Assembly: GCA_050123375.1 (NCBI GenBank)
Contig: JASFHF010000062.1
Location: 1 to 5,370, forward strand
Direction of reading: 5' to 3'
Length of the DNA stretch: 5,370 nucleotides
DNA from: JASFHF01 sp050123375
Lineage (GTDB): Bacteria > Pseudomonadota > Gammaproteobacteria > UBA12402
Both the position numbers and the translations under genes were made by a program. This document shows positions 1-5,370 of this stretch, one piece after another (the stretch's first letter is position 1; every line of letters starts with the position of its first letter). Below the pieces are notes generated by a model. That model was not told the DNA's origin. It did not search any database and saw nothing but the letters and a program-made list of their open reading frames with translations.

Positions 1-2
1 GT

Positions 3-164
3 TACTACGTATCAGACAAAGAGCAGGAAGAAAGTATTCTGATAGAAGAGTTAAGCAAGAATCTGCCGGACTATATGATTCCAAGTGTATTTATCCATTT
101 AGAGATATTGCCTTTAACAGCGAATGGTAAGGTTGATCTTAAAAAACTGCCAGAAACCAAGCTG
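3..164 (+). other. Adenylation (AMP-binding) domain, C-terminal tip
   Basis: The 24 residues before the first Met plus the next 30 form the end of an NRPS adenylation domain. LPDYMIP is core motif A9. The following NGKVDLKKLP is core motif A10, whose Lys (residue 19, codon 129-131) is the catalytic lysine that contacts substrate and phosphate during aminoacyl-AMP formation. The specificity-determining pocket (A3-A6 region) is upstream of the window, so the amino acid substrate cannot be predicted here. Confidence 0.95.
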
Positions 165-3100
165 CAAAATGCTGATAAATATATCGCTCCTAGAAATAAC
201 TTAGAAGAAAAGCTGTGCGGTTTGTGGTCAGAGTTATTAAATATTGAGCTAGAACAGATAGGTGTTGATGATAGCTTTTTTGATTTGGGCGGTAATTCAT
301 TGTTGGTTATTAGATTAAAAACTAAAATAGAAAAAGATTTTGGGATATCGAATATCGATCTCACAGACTTATTTAAGTACGCAACCATTTCTGAATTTGG
401 AAAGTATTTAGCGACTAAGGCAAATGATGTTTCCGAAAAACCGCGTGCAAAAAATGAATATGATTTTATTGATAGATATGACGAGGGCGTGGCCGTCATA
501 GCCATGGAAGGAATGTTTCCACATGCTAAGAATGTTGATGAATATTGGCAAAATATTATAAGCGGAAAAGAATGTTTCGATAGATTGACTATAGATGAAT
601 GTAGATCCAGAGGTGTGCCAGAAGAATTTTTAACGCACGATAATTTTGTTCCTGTTGGAGGGTGTGTTGATGGAATAGATAAATTTGATCCGGCTTTTTG
701 GAATTTTTCTTTTAATGATGCGTTAATGATGGATCCTCAAATAAGAAAATTTTTAGAATGTTCGTGGCATGCCTTAGAAAAATCAGGATATATAAACAAT
801 AGAAAAGATAACAAGATTGGTGTTTTTGCTGGAATGAGTATTAGTAAATACTGTGAAAGTAGAATACAAAATAATGTTAGTTTAAATTCCAAGTCATTTG
901 GTTTTGGGATGGAACATTTGAATGAAAAAGATTATTTGGCAACTAGGGTGAGTTATTTGCTTGGTCTGACAGGACCTTCGCTAAATATAAACACGGCATG
1001 TTCTACATCTTTGGTTGCTATTGTCGAAGCGTGTAAAAATATTTCTTTTGGTTTTTGTGATATGGCTATAGCTGGTGGAGTATCTTTACCTATGCCCGAA
1101 CATCATGGTTATGTTTATCAAGAGGGGATGATTTTTTCGAAAGATGGGCATTGCAAAGTTTTCGATATTGAATCAAGTGGCACTGTTGGGAGTGCGGGTG
1201 TTGGTGTTGTTGTATTGAAGAAATTAAAGGACGCTATAAGGGATAATGATAATATTGTTGCAGTGGTTAAAGGATATGCTACTAATAATGATGGTGATAA
1301 GAAAGTTGGTTACACTGCTCCTAGTGTTATTGGGCAAACCGCTTGTATTTTAGAGGCACAAAAGCATGCAAAAATATCAGCTGATAAAATAGGATATGTT
1401 GAATGCCATGGCACCGGTACACCTATGGGCGACCCGATTGAAATAGCAGCCCTTCATGACGCATTCTCTTCTAATTCTGAAAATGGTAACTATGATTGTA
1501 AGTTAGGTGCGGTTAAAGCAAATATTGGGCATGCTGCCAGTGCTGCTGGTGTGGCAGGTTTTATAAAGACTTGCTGTATACTTAAAAATAAAAAAATCCC
1601 TCCCCAGGTTAGTTTTAATTCGCCTAATCCAAATTTAAATTTAAATAGAACGAATTTTAGTATTCCTAAAGATGAATATGCGTGGAAGCAGCGAGACCCA
1701 TCATATAAAAGAAGAGCTGGGGTTAGTTCTTTCGGTTTTGGAGGAACTAATGCTCATGTCATCTTGGAGGAATATATTTCTTCGACAGAAAATGAAAAAA
1801 AACATAAAAACGATAATCTTTATATATTACCAATAAGTGCTGCAAGTGCGAAATCGTGCAGGCAATATGGAGATGCTTTACTCAACTGTTTGAAAAGCAG
1901 CTTAATTGAAGGTGGCGTAAGTGATGTTGCATGTGCCTTATCATTTAAAAGAAAGGCATTTGCTTATCGTAATTTTGTGGTATGTAAAAATAAGCTTGAG
2001 GCCATTGAAAATATAAAAAACATGGGTTCATCTATTAGAGCCAATAAATTTGAAAATGATATTATAATGATGTTTTCCGGGCAGGGCACACAATATCTTG
2101 GTATGGCAAGGGAATTATATGATACGCAAGAAGTATTTAAATTACATGTTGATGATTGTTGTAAAATCATTTCTGAAATTGAAGACATTGATTTTACACA
2201 AATATTTTTTGTTGGACAGAATAATGCAAAAATTTCTATTAATATTGACGTAAATCAAACTAAGTGGAGCCAGCCGGCTTTATTTGTAGTTAGTTATTCT
2301 CTAGCAAAACTATTTCAGTATTACGGAGTACAGTCTCAAGCCTATATTGGTCATAGTATAGGAGAGTATGTTGCTGCTGCGTTATCAGAGGTTTTTTCTT
2401 TAAAAGATGCTTTGTATATCGTAATGAAAAGAGCTTCTTTAATGCAGAATATGCCTTGTGGTGAAATGCTTTCAATAAATGCATCTGTTGCAGAGGTTAA
2501 AGAAATTCTTAGCGATGGGGTTGTGATTTCATTATGTAACGCACCTAAATACACAGTGGTTTCTGGTGATGCAAATAAAATAAGTTCTTTCGGAAAGGTG
2601 CTTGATTCTAAAGGTATAAACTATAGAAAAATACACACATCACATCCGTTTCATTCTGAATATATGCGACCAGCAGCAGAAGAGCTGAAAAATATTTTAT
2701 ATAATATTGTTTTGAATAATCCATCTGAGCGATTCGTTTCTAATCTTACGGGGAAATTTATTGATACTAGCCAAGCTATTGATCCAGAATATTGGGCGGA
2801 GCATATGTGTAAGACGGTAGAGTTTTCAAAAGGTATTAATACCTTGATAACTGAATTTAAACACCCGTTATTTTTAGAAGTTGGCCCGGGTAATGTTTTG
2901 TCTACCTTTGTAGCTCAACATTATATTTCTTCCAAAGCTAATAATTTACCTATTATTTCTAGTATTCCATCAGCAAAAGAATATAAAGAAGGGAAATTAG
3001 ATAATCAGGTTGGGTTTTATAAGGCCATCGGGAAATTATGGCAGTTTGGTTATAAGCTGGACTGGTCTTTATTATTAAACTGCCATTCAGAAAGCTTTAG

Positions 3101-4232
3101 GGTTATTGATCTTCCTGCTTATCAATTTGAAGGCAACGATTGTTGGATTCCTTTGCCAGAAATAGTAAATAATAATGCTAAGATAGTGAAAAAAACTTAT
3201 AAAGACCATAAAAAACAAAAAATAAATATTTTAATTGAAAAAGCCACTGAGCTTGAAGGCGATATAGCAGAAATTTTTTCAGAGGTGCTCGGGTGTAAAG
3301 GAATAAGTAAAAACGATAGTTTTTTTGAATTAGGGGGTAATAGCCTATCTTCTGTTAATTTTACCAAAATATTAAATGATAAATTAAATGTTGATGTTTC
3401 TTTATCCGCTATATTTCAATACGACACAGTCGCAAAACTAGCCAGATATATACTATCTTTAGATGTTAAATCTTCTTATAAAAAAATAATTAAACTAAAT
3501 GATGCTAAGAATAAAAATGGTTTATTTATGATTCATCCTGGACTTGGAGGATGTGAGGTTTATGTTCCTTTGGCGCAGGCTTTGAGTAAGTCATTTGCAT
3601 GTTATGGTATTGATTCATATAATTTATACCATGATAAAAAAATAGATAATTTGAATGAGTTAGCAAACTATTATTTAAAACATATAAAGGAAATTTATGT
3701 TAAAAATAATTACCAAACTTATAATTTTTTAGGTTGGTCTTTGGGAGGAGTTGTTGCGCTTGAAATGGCAAGCATATTGGAGCGAAAAGGTATATTTGGC
3801 GTTAATGTGTATTTATTAGATACATTTATAGATGATAAATACCTATCCTCTATAAAGGATAGGACCTATATCGAAAAGTTAGAAAAAGATTATGAAGGTT
3901 ATTTGAGATTAGAAGGATATAATGAGAGCTATATAGATAAAATGTTACCCAATGTTAATCTTGCTATGCAATTTGAGAAGCAAGGGGTAACAAGCTGTCT
4001 TGAAAATACAAATGTTTGGTTATACAAAGCTGTAGAGTTAGATTCCTTTCTTAATTCTGATGAGCTTAAACAAGTATATAACTATTCTATAAAATTGAAA
4101 TCTAACAATATAGATAGGGTAGTTAAGCATAAAGATAAGTTGAAGATTTTTAATGTTAATAATGCACACCACAATAACATTTTGGAAAAAATAGAGTTTT
4201 TAGCGGAAAATATTAGAGATACAAAAGATTAA
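3..4232 (+). CDS. Hybrid NRPS/PKS megasynthase, C-terminal part (A-PCP-KS-AT-carrier-TE), 5' partial
   Basis: The reading frame is open from base 3 to the TAA at 4230-4232 and encodes 1409 residues. The true start is upstream: the first Met codon (75) lies inside the adenylation motif LPDYMIP, so it is not a start. Residue numbers in these entries count that Met as 1. Seen in order: end of an adenylation domain, peptidyl carrier (about 36-113), ketosynthase (137-566), acyltransferase (662-950), linker, second carrier (1055-1128) and thioesterase (1148-1378). All catalytic residues expected for these families are present. From family knowledge, the A domain activates an amino acid, KS and AT extend it with a malonyl-type unit, and TE releases the product in the cytoplasm. 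No ketoreductase, dehydratase, enoylreductase or methyltransferase sequence lies between AT and the second carrier, so the new beta-carbon should stay a ketone. Whether condensation or further modules precede the A domain cannot be seen. The type II thioesterase gene follows 32 bases later, presumably in the same operon. The final product is unknown. Confidence 0.96.
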   Translation, partial: YYVSDKEQEESILIEELSKNLPDYMIPSVFIHLEILPLTANGKVDLKKLPETKLQNADKYIAPRNNLEEKLCGLWSELLNIELEQIGVDDSFFDLGGNSLLVIRLKTKIEKDFGISNIDLTDLFKYATISEFGKYLATKANDVSEKPRAKNEYDFIDRYDEGVAVIAMEGMFPHAKNVDEYWQNIISGKECFDRLTIDECRSRGVPEEFLTHDNFVPVGGCVDGIDKFDPAFWNFSFNDALMMDPQIRKFLECSWHALEKSGYINNRKDNKIGVFAGMSISKYCESRIQNNVSLNSKSFGFGMEHLNEKDYLATRVSYLLGLTGPSLNINTACSTSLVAIVEACKNISFGFCDMAIAGGVSLPMPEHHGYVYQEGMIFSKDGHCKVFDIESSGTVGSAGVGVVVLKKLKDAIRDNDNIVAVVKGYATNNDGDKKVGYTAPSVIGQTACILEAQKHAKISADKIGYVECHGTGTPMGDPIEIAALHDAFSSNSENGNYDCKLGAVKANIGHAASAAGVAGFIKTCCILKNKKIPPQVSFNSPNPNLNLNRTNFSIPKDEYAWKQRDPSYKRRAGVSSFGFGGTNAHVILEEYISSTENEKKHKNDNLYILPISAASAKSCRQYGDALLNCLKSSLIEGGVSDVACALSFKRKAFAYRNFVVCKNKLEAIENIKNMGSSIRANKFENDIIMMFSGQGTQYLGMARELYDTQEVFKLHVDDCCKIISEIEDIDFTQIFFVGQNNAKISINIDVNQTKWSQPALFVVSYSLAKLFQYYGVQSQAYIGHSIGEYVAAALSEVFSLKDALYIVMKRASLMQNMPCGEMLSINASVAEVKEILSDGVVISLCNAPKYTVVSGDANKISSFGKVLDSKGINYRKIHTSHPFHSEYMRPAAEELKNILYNIVLNNPSERFVSNLTGKFIDTSQAIDPEYWAEHMCKTVEFSKGINTLITEFKHPLFLEVGPGNVLSTFVAQHYISSKANNLPIISSIPSAKEYKEGKLDNQVGFYKAIGKLWQFGYKLDWSLLLNCHSESFRVIDLPAYQFEGNDCWIPLPEIVNNNAKIVKKTYKDHKKQKINILIEKATELEGDIAEIFSEVLGCKGISKNDSFFELGGNSLSSVNFTKILNDKLNVDVSLSAIFQYDTVAKLARYILSLDVKSSYKKIIKLNDAKNKNGLFMIHPGLGGCEVYVPLAQALSKSFACYGIDSYNLYHDKKIDNLNELANYYLKHIKEIYVKNNYQTYNFLGWSLGGVVALEMASILERKGIFGVNVYLLDTFIDDKYLSSIKDRTYIEKLEKDYEGYLRLEGYNESYIDKMLPNVNLAMQFEKQGVTSCLENTNVWLYKAVELDSFLNSDELKQVYNYSIKLKSNNIDRVVKHKDKLKIFNVNNAHHNNILEKIEFLAENIRDTKD
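180..413 (+). other. Peptidyl carrier (thiolation) domain 1
   Basis: This is a four-helix carrier domain with the motif DDSFFDLGGNSL. Ser75 (codon 297-299) is the expected 4'-phosphopantetheine attachment site. It holds the amino acid activated by the preceding adenylation domain and hands it to the downstream ketosynthase in the same chain. A short Lys/Asp/Glu-rich linker (about residues 114-136) joins it to the KS. Confidence 0.95.
483..1772 (+). other. Ketosynthase (beta-ketoacyl synthase) domain
   Basis: The type I KS fold runs from VAVIAMEGMFP to GFGGTNAHVILEE. The active-site triad is complete. The nucleophile Cys309 is in NTACSTSLVA (codon 999-1001), His445 is in ECHGTGTPMGDPIE and His486 is in KANIGHAASAAG. 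MDPQ at 219-222 is the usual KS signature. Because it sits directly behind a peptidyl carrier, it is a hybrid KS that should accept an aminoacyl or peptidyl thioester and condense it with the extender unit on the downstream carrier. Asn306 and Thr311 differ mildly from the commonest DTACSSS form; I do not expect this to abolish activity. Confidence 0.96.
2058..2924 (+). other. Acyltransferase domain, probably malonyl-CoA specific
   Basis: The domain starts at the motif MMFSGQGTQYLGMA. The nucleophile is Ser761 in GHSIGEYVAA (codon 2355-2357) and the catalytic His857 lies in SHPFHS. Arg786 in KRASLMQ matches the arginine that binds the free carboxylate of malonyl-type extenders. GHSIGE and a motif close to HAFH, rather than YASH, favour malonyl-CoA over methylmalonyl-CoA. 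The Pro in place of Ala makes that prediction less than certain. Having its own AT makes this a cis-AT module. A conventional KS-AT linker precedes it (about 567-661). A post-AT linker follows, ending in LPAYQFEGNDCW, the counterpart of the usual LPTYPFQRxxYW. Confidence 0.93.
3237..3458 (+). other. Second carrier domain (PKS-module carrier with PCP-like motif)
   Basis: The motif NDSFFELGGNSL carries Ser1090 (codon 3342-3344), the expected phosphopantetheine site. By position this carrier receives the malonyl-type extender from the AT and then holds the beta-ketoacyl chain for the thioesterase. The GGNSL core resembles peptidyl carriers more than the GxDSL core usual in PKS acyl carriers. A Lys-rich linker (about residues 1037-1050) separates it from the post-AT region. 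Confidence 0.93.
3516..4208 (+). other. Type I thioesterase (chain-release) domain
   Basis: This alpha/beta-hydrolase domain opens with LFMIHPGLGGCEVY, the usual oxyanion-side start of NRPS/PKS thioesterases. The nucleophile is Ser1222 in GWSLGG (codon 3738-3740). Asp1249 in VYLLDT is the likely acid, and His1366 in NNAHHNNIL is the likely base (His1365 is the alternative). It ends the polypeptide, so this module finishes the chain. Sequence alone does not tell hydrolysis from cyclisation. It is distinct from the separate thioesterase gene downstream, which is self-contained. Confidence 0.94.
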
Positions 4233-4250
4233 TTTGTATTATTAATTTTT

Positions 4251-4254
4251 GGAG
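4251..4254 (+). promoter_or_regulatory. Ribosome binding site of the type II thioesterase gene
   Basis: GGAG lies 10 bases before the ATG at 4265, inside an otherwise A/T-only 32-base gap after the megasynthase stop. It supports that ATG as the start. No promoter-like pair of hexamers is convincing in so short a gap, which favours co-transcription with the upstream gene. Confidence 0.75.
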
Positions 4255-4264
4255 TATATTTATA

Positions 4265-5014
4265 ATGAGTAAAGACGCATGGTTTTTAGTTAAAGACAAA
4301 AAACAATTTTCTAAATTTAATTTATTTTGTTTTCCTCATGCCGGAGGAGGAGCGTCTTTTTTTAATGATTGGCCACAATTTTTACCTGATTTAGTTCAGG
4401 TTTTGTCTGTACAGCTTCCTGGTAGGGAGGCTAGGCATTCAGAGAATTTTTTGCAAAATATTAATGATGTTTTAAATAATATTTTAGAATTCAAAGATAT
4501 TTTCTACAAAAAGCCTTTTGCTTTATTTGGTCATAGTTTGGGTGCTGTTTTGGCTTTTGAGTTGGCTCGTAAATTATTCATAGATAAATCACCAACGCCA
4601 ACCTGTCTTATTGTTTCTGGTCATTGTGCACCAAAGTTTTCAGAAAAGCAGGAGAAAATATATTCTTTACCAGATGATAAATTTGTAAAAAGAATGAATG
4701 AATTATATGGTGGTATTGACAGTGAAGTTTTATGTTGTCCTGAGTTGTTAGAGTTATTGTTGCCACGTTTTAGGGCGGATATTCTTTTGTCTGAGCAATA
4801 TAAATATAATCAAGCACCATCTTTAAAATGCCCCATTTTTGTTTTTAATGGAAATGATGATGTTTCTGTGAATAGCGATGAGTTATCAGAATGGGGTTTG
4901 GAAACAGATAATGCGGCTAAAATATATAAATTTCCAGGAGATCATTTTTTTATCTCTGATTCAAAAGAAATCGTTCTAGATAGGCTAAGTAAAATCCTAA
5001 GAAATTTTTTGTGA
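4265..5014 (+). CDS. Type II thioesterase (stand-alone, NRPS/PKS-associated)
   Basis: The protein has 249 residues, the normal length for stand-alone type II thioesterases such as GrsT or SrfAD, and no signal peptide or membrane segment. Seen motifs are FCFPHAGGGASFF near the N-terminus (oxyanion region), LPGREAR at 51-57 (typical of this family), the nucleophile Ser91 in GHSLGA, Asp199 in NGNDDVSV and His227 in FPGDHFFI. The catalytic triad is therefore complete. From family knowledge, such enzymes act in the cytoplasm. They hydrolyse acyl groups wrongly loaded on the phosphopantetheine arms of carrier domains or stalled intermediates, and so restore synthase throughput. The position 32 bases downstream of a megasynthase with two carrier domains fits that role. 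The gene ends with three consecutive in-frame stops, TGA TAA TAG (5012-5020). A less likely alternative is a product-releasing hydrolase, since the synthase already carries its own release domain. Confidence 0.96.
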   Translation: MSKDAWFLVKDKKQFSKFNLFCFPHAGGGASFFNDWPQFLPDLVQVLSVQLPGREARHSENFLQNINDVLNNILEFKDIFYKKPFALFGHSLGAVLAFELARKLFIDKSPTPTCLIVSGHCAPKFSEKQEKIYSLPDDKFVKRMNELYGGIDSEVLCCPELLELLLPRFRADILLSEQYKYNQAPSLKCPIFVFNGNDDVSVNSDELSEWGLETDNAAKIYKFPGDHFFISDSKEIVLDRLSKILRNFL

Positions 5015-5021
5015 TAATAGT

Positions 5022-5053
5022 GTATGCTTTCGGGTGAATATTTGCATACTTTT
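5022..5053 (+). terminator. Possible weak rho-independent terminator after the operon
   Basis: GTATGC (5022-5027) and GCATAC (5044-5049) are perfect inverted complements around a 16-base loop, followed by TTTT (5050-5053). The position, just after the last stop codon and before the insertion sequence, is right for an operon terminator. The stem is short and only half G/C, and the loop is large, so this is a tentative call. Confidence 0.35.
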
Positions 5054-5108
5054 ATGGGGAAATTAGTAAGCATCTAATAATTCCCATGTTGTAAGTTTGT
5101 AAATTTTT

Positions 5109-5128
5109 TTTAAAATCATGATTTTAAA
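5109..5128. repeat. Perfect 20-bp palindrome in the IS leader (copy 1)
   Basis: TTTAAAATCATGATTTTAAA reads the same on both strands. It lies 6 bases before the ribosome binding site of the TnpA-like frame. As DNA it could be a dimeric-protein binding site; as RNA it could form a hairpin next to the Shine-Dalgarno. Either could restrain transposition-gene expression, but neither is shown. Confidence 0.6.
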
Positions 5129-5134
5129 TTTAGT

Positions 5135-5140
5135 AGGAGG
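5135..5140 (+). promoter_or_regulatory. Ribosome binding site of the TnpA-like frame (copy 1)
   Basis: AGGAGG is a consensus Shine-Dalgarno sequence. It lies 6 bases before an in-frame GTG (5147) and 9 bases before the adjoining ATG (5150), so either codon could start translation. ATG is chosen as the more usual start. The site is repeated at 5314-5319 in copy 2. Confidence 0.8.
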
Positions 5141-5149
5141 AAAATTGTG

Positions 5150-5248
5150 ATGAGGAAATTATTTGCGGGTTACAGCAAGGCACAGAAGAAAGAATTTTGC
5201 GAAGAGTGGAAAGCAAGTGGTTTAACCCAAAGCCAATATTGTCGGTAA
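5150..5248 (+). pseudogene. tnpA: Truncated IS66 accessory protein TnpA-like gene, 32 codons
   Basis: The frame from the ATG at 5150 gives only 32 residues. Its second half, EEWKASGLTQSQYCR, resembles the N-terminal W-x3-SG-(L/Q)-(S/T)-Q-x2-(F/Y)-C-R signature of IS66-type TnpA accessory proteins, which help transposition and normally run to around 100 residues. The stop codon TAA (5246-5248) is supplied by the GTAAGC tip of the second element. The G at 5245 completes the last Arg codon, so the insertion ends the frame immediately. The remnant lacks the rest of the domain and should be non-functional. I have not recognised the exact element. Confidence 0.7.
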
Positions 5249-5287
5249 GCATCTAATAATTCCCATGTTGTAAGTTTGTAAATTTTT

Positions 5288-5307
5288 TTTAAAATCATGA
5301 TTTTAAA
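5288..5307. repeat. Perfect 20-bp palindrome in the IS leader (copy 2)
   Basis: This is the same palindrome as at 5109-5128, at the equivalent place in the second element, 6 bases before AGGAGG (5314-5319). Confidence 0.6.
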
Positions 5308-5328
5308 TTTAGTAGGAGGAAAATTGTG

Positions 5329-5370
5329 ATGAGGAAATTATTTGCGGGTTACAGCAAGGCACAGAAGAAA
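5329..5370 (+). CDS. tnpA: IS66 accessory protein TnpA-like, first 14 codons (3' partial)
   Basis: The frame starts at the ATG behind AGGAGG (5314-5319) and gives MRKLFAGYSKAQKK before the window ends. It is identical to the start of the interrupted copy at 5150. An in-frame GTG directly before the ATG (5326) is an alternative start. Whether this copy is intact cannot be judged from 14 codons. The identification rests on the first copy, which reaches the SGLTQSQYCR signature. Confidence 0.6.
   Translation, partial: MRKLFAGYSKAQKK

Larger units (their letters stand above)
5066..5244 (+). mobile_element. IS66-family-like element, left-end fragment (179 bp), interrupted
   Basis: The segment begins with GTAAGCATCTAATAATTCCC. 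IS66-family elements characteristically begin with GTAA, and the encoded protein start resembles their TnpA accessory protein. The fragment contains the tip, a 5' leader with a 20-bp palindrome, a strong ribosome binding site and 32 codons of the reading frame. It stops where a second copy of the same end begins. IS66 elements usually make 8-bp target duplications. The 8 bases in front of this copy are GGAAATTA (5058-5065); the matching copy would lie beyond the right end, outside the window. Confidence 0.72.
5245..5370 (+). mobile_element. Second IS66-family-like left end, inserted in copy 1, truncated by the window
   Basis: These 126 bases are identical to 5066-5191, in the same orientation, and begin at the same GTAAGC tip. 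The bases preceding the two copies differ (A at 5065, G at 5244), so the identity starts exactly at the element tip, as expected for insertion. The likely 8-bp target in this case is TATTGTCG (5237-5244). The remainder of the element, including the transposase genes, is beyond the window. Confidence 0.72.

Noticed and set aside
75..77. ATG at 75 as the start of the megasynthase gene
   Set aside because: The frame is open back to the window edge. The codon encodes the Met of the adenylation motif LPDYMIP, with matching A-domain residues in front and no Shine-Dalgarno sequence at a proper distance.
71..505. 144-codon open frame on the minus strand
   Set aside because: It lies entirely within the A/carrier/KS-start coding region of the plus strand, has no recognisable domain and reflects the AT-rich composition.
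1964..2554. Three short minus-strand frames (1964-2188, 2290-2484, 2351-2554)
   Set aside because: They are antisense to the KS-AT linker and acyltransferase, two overlap each other, and none shows a family motif or a convincing start signal.
2925..3236. Possible ketoreductase or methyltransferase between AT and the second carrier
   Set aside because: There are only about 100 residues here. They match a post-AT linker (LPAYQFEGNDCW) and a Lys-rich spacer, with no Rossmann glycine motif or SAM-binding motif.
3537..3560. Glycine-rich GLGG as a nucleotide-binding loop
   Set aside because: It is part of HPGLGGCEVY, the standard start of a thioesterase domain, followed at the right distance by GWSLGG and a distal His.
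4233..4264. Separate promoter for the type II thioesterase gene
   Set aside because: The 32-base gap is A/T-rich and can mimic -10 boxes by chance. No paired -35 element at proper spacing is convincing.
5066..5370. CRISPR or satellite-type tandem repeat array
   Set aside because: There are only two copies, the unit contains a protein-coding start with a ribosome binding site, and both copies begin at an insertion-sequence tip.

Overview
The window is AT-rich (roughly one third G+C by eye) and comes from a bacterium with ordinary Shine-Dalgarno signals. It holds the 3' end of a hybrid NRPS/PKS biosynthetic operon, which runs into an insertion sequence. The low G+C, AT-biased codon use and an IS66-type element would fit an AT-rich Gram-negative, possibly host-associated, bacterium. 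Nothing here fixes the taxon.

Positions 3-4232 are the C-terminal 1409 residues of a megasynthase whose start lies upstream of the window. Domain order is adenylation C-terminus (A9/A10 motifs), peptidyl carrier (Ser at 297-299), ketosynthase (Cys at 999-1001), acyltransferase (Ser at 1955+400, i.e. codon 2355-2357), a post-AT linker with no reducing domain, a second carrier (Ser at 3342-3344) and a type I thioesterase (Ser at 3738-3740). This is a complete chain-terminating PKS module fused behind an NRPS module. An amino acid (or peptidyl) thioester is extended by one malonyl-type unit, left as a beta-ketone and released. Positions 4265-5014 encode a free-standing type II thioesterase, 32 bases downstream and very probably co-transcribed, which should clear misprimed carrier domains.

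A 51-base gap (5015-5065) with a weak terminator-like hairpin separates the operon from mobile DNA. At 5066 an IS66-type left end (GTAAGC tip) begins, followed by a perfect 20-bp palindrome, a strong ribosome binding site and the first 32 codons of a TnpA-like accessory protein. That reading frame is cut at 5245 by the left end of a second, apparently identical element in the same orientation. The second copy runs off the window after 126 bases. The element marks the visible downstream limit of the cluster and may also be an assembly-sensitive spot.

I see no RNA gene, CRISPR array or internal promoter. The biologically most interesting inference is the terminal A-PCP-KS-AT-carrier-TE layout without ketoreduction. 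It predicts a gamma-amino-beta-keto terminus that could cyclise to a tetramic acid/pyrrolinone or be hydrolysed and decarboxylated.
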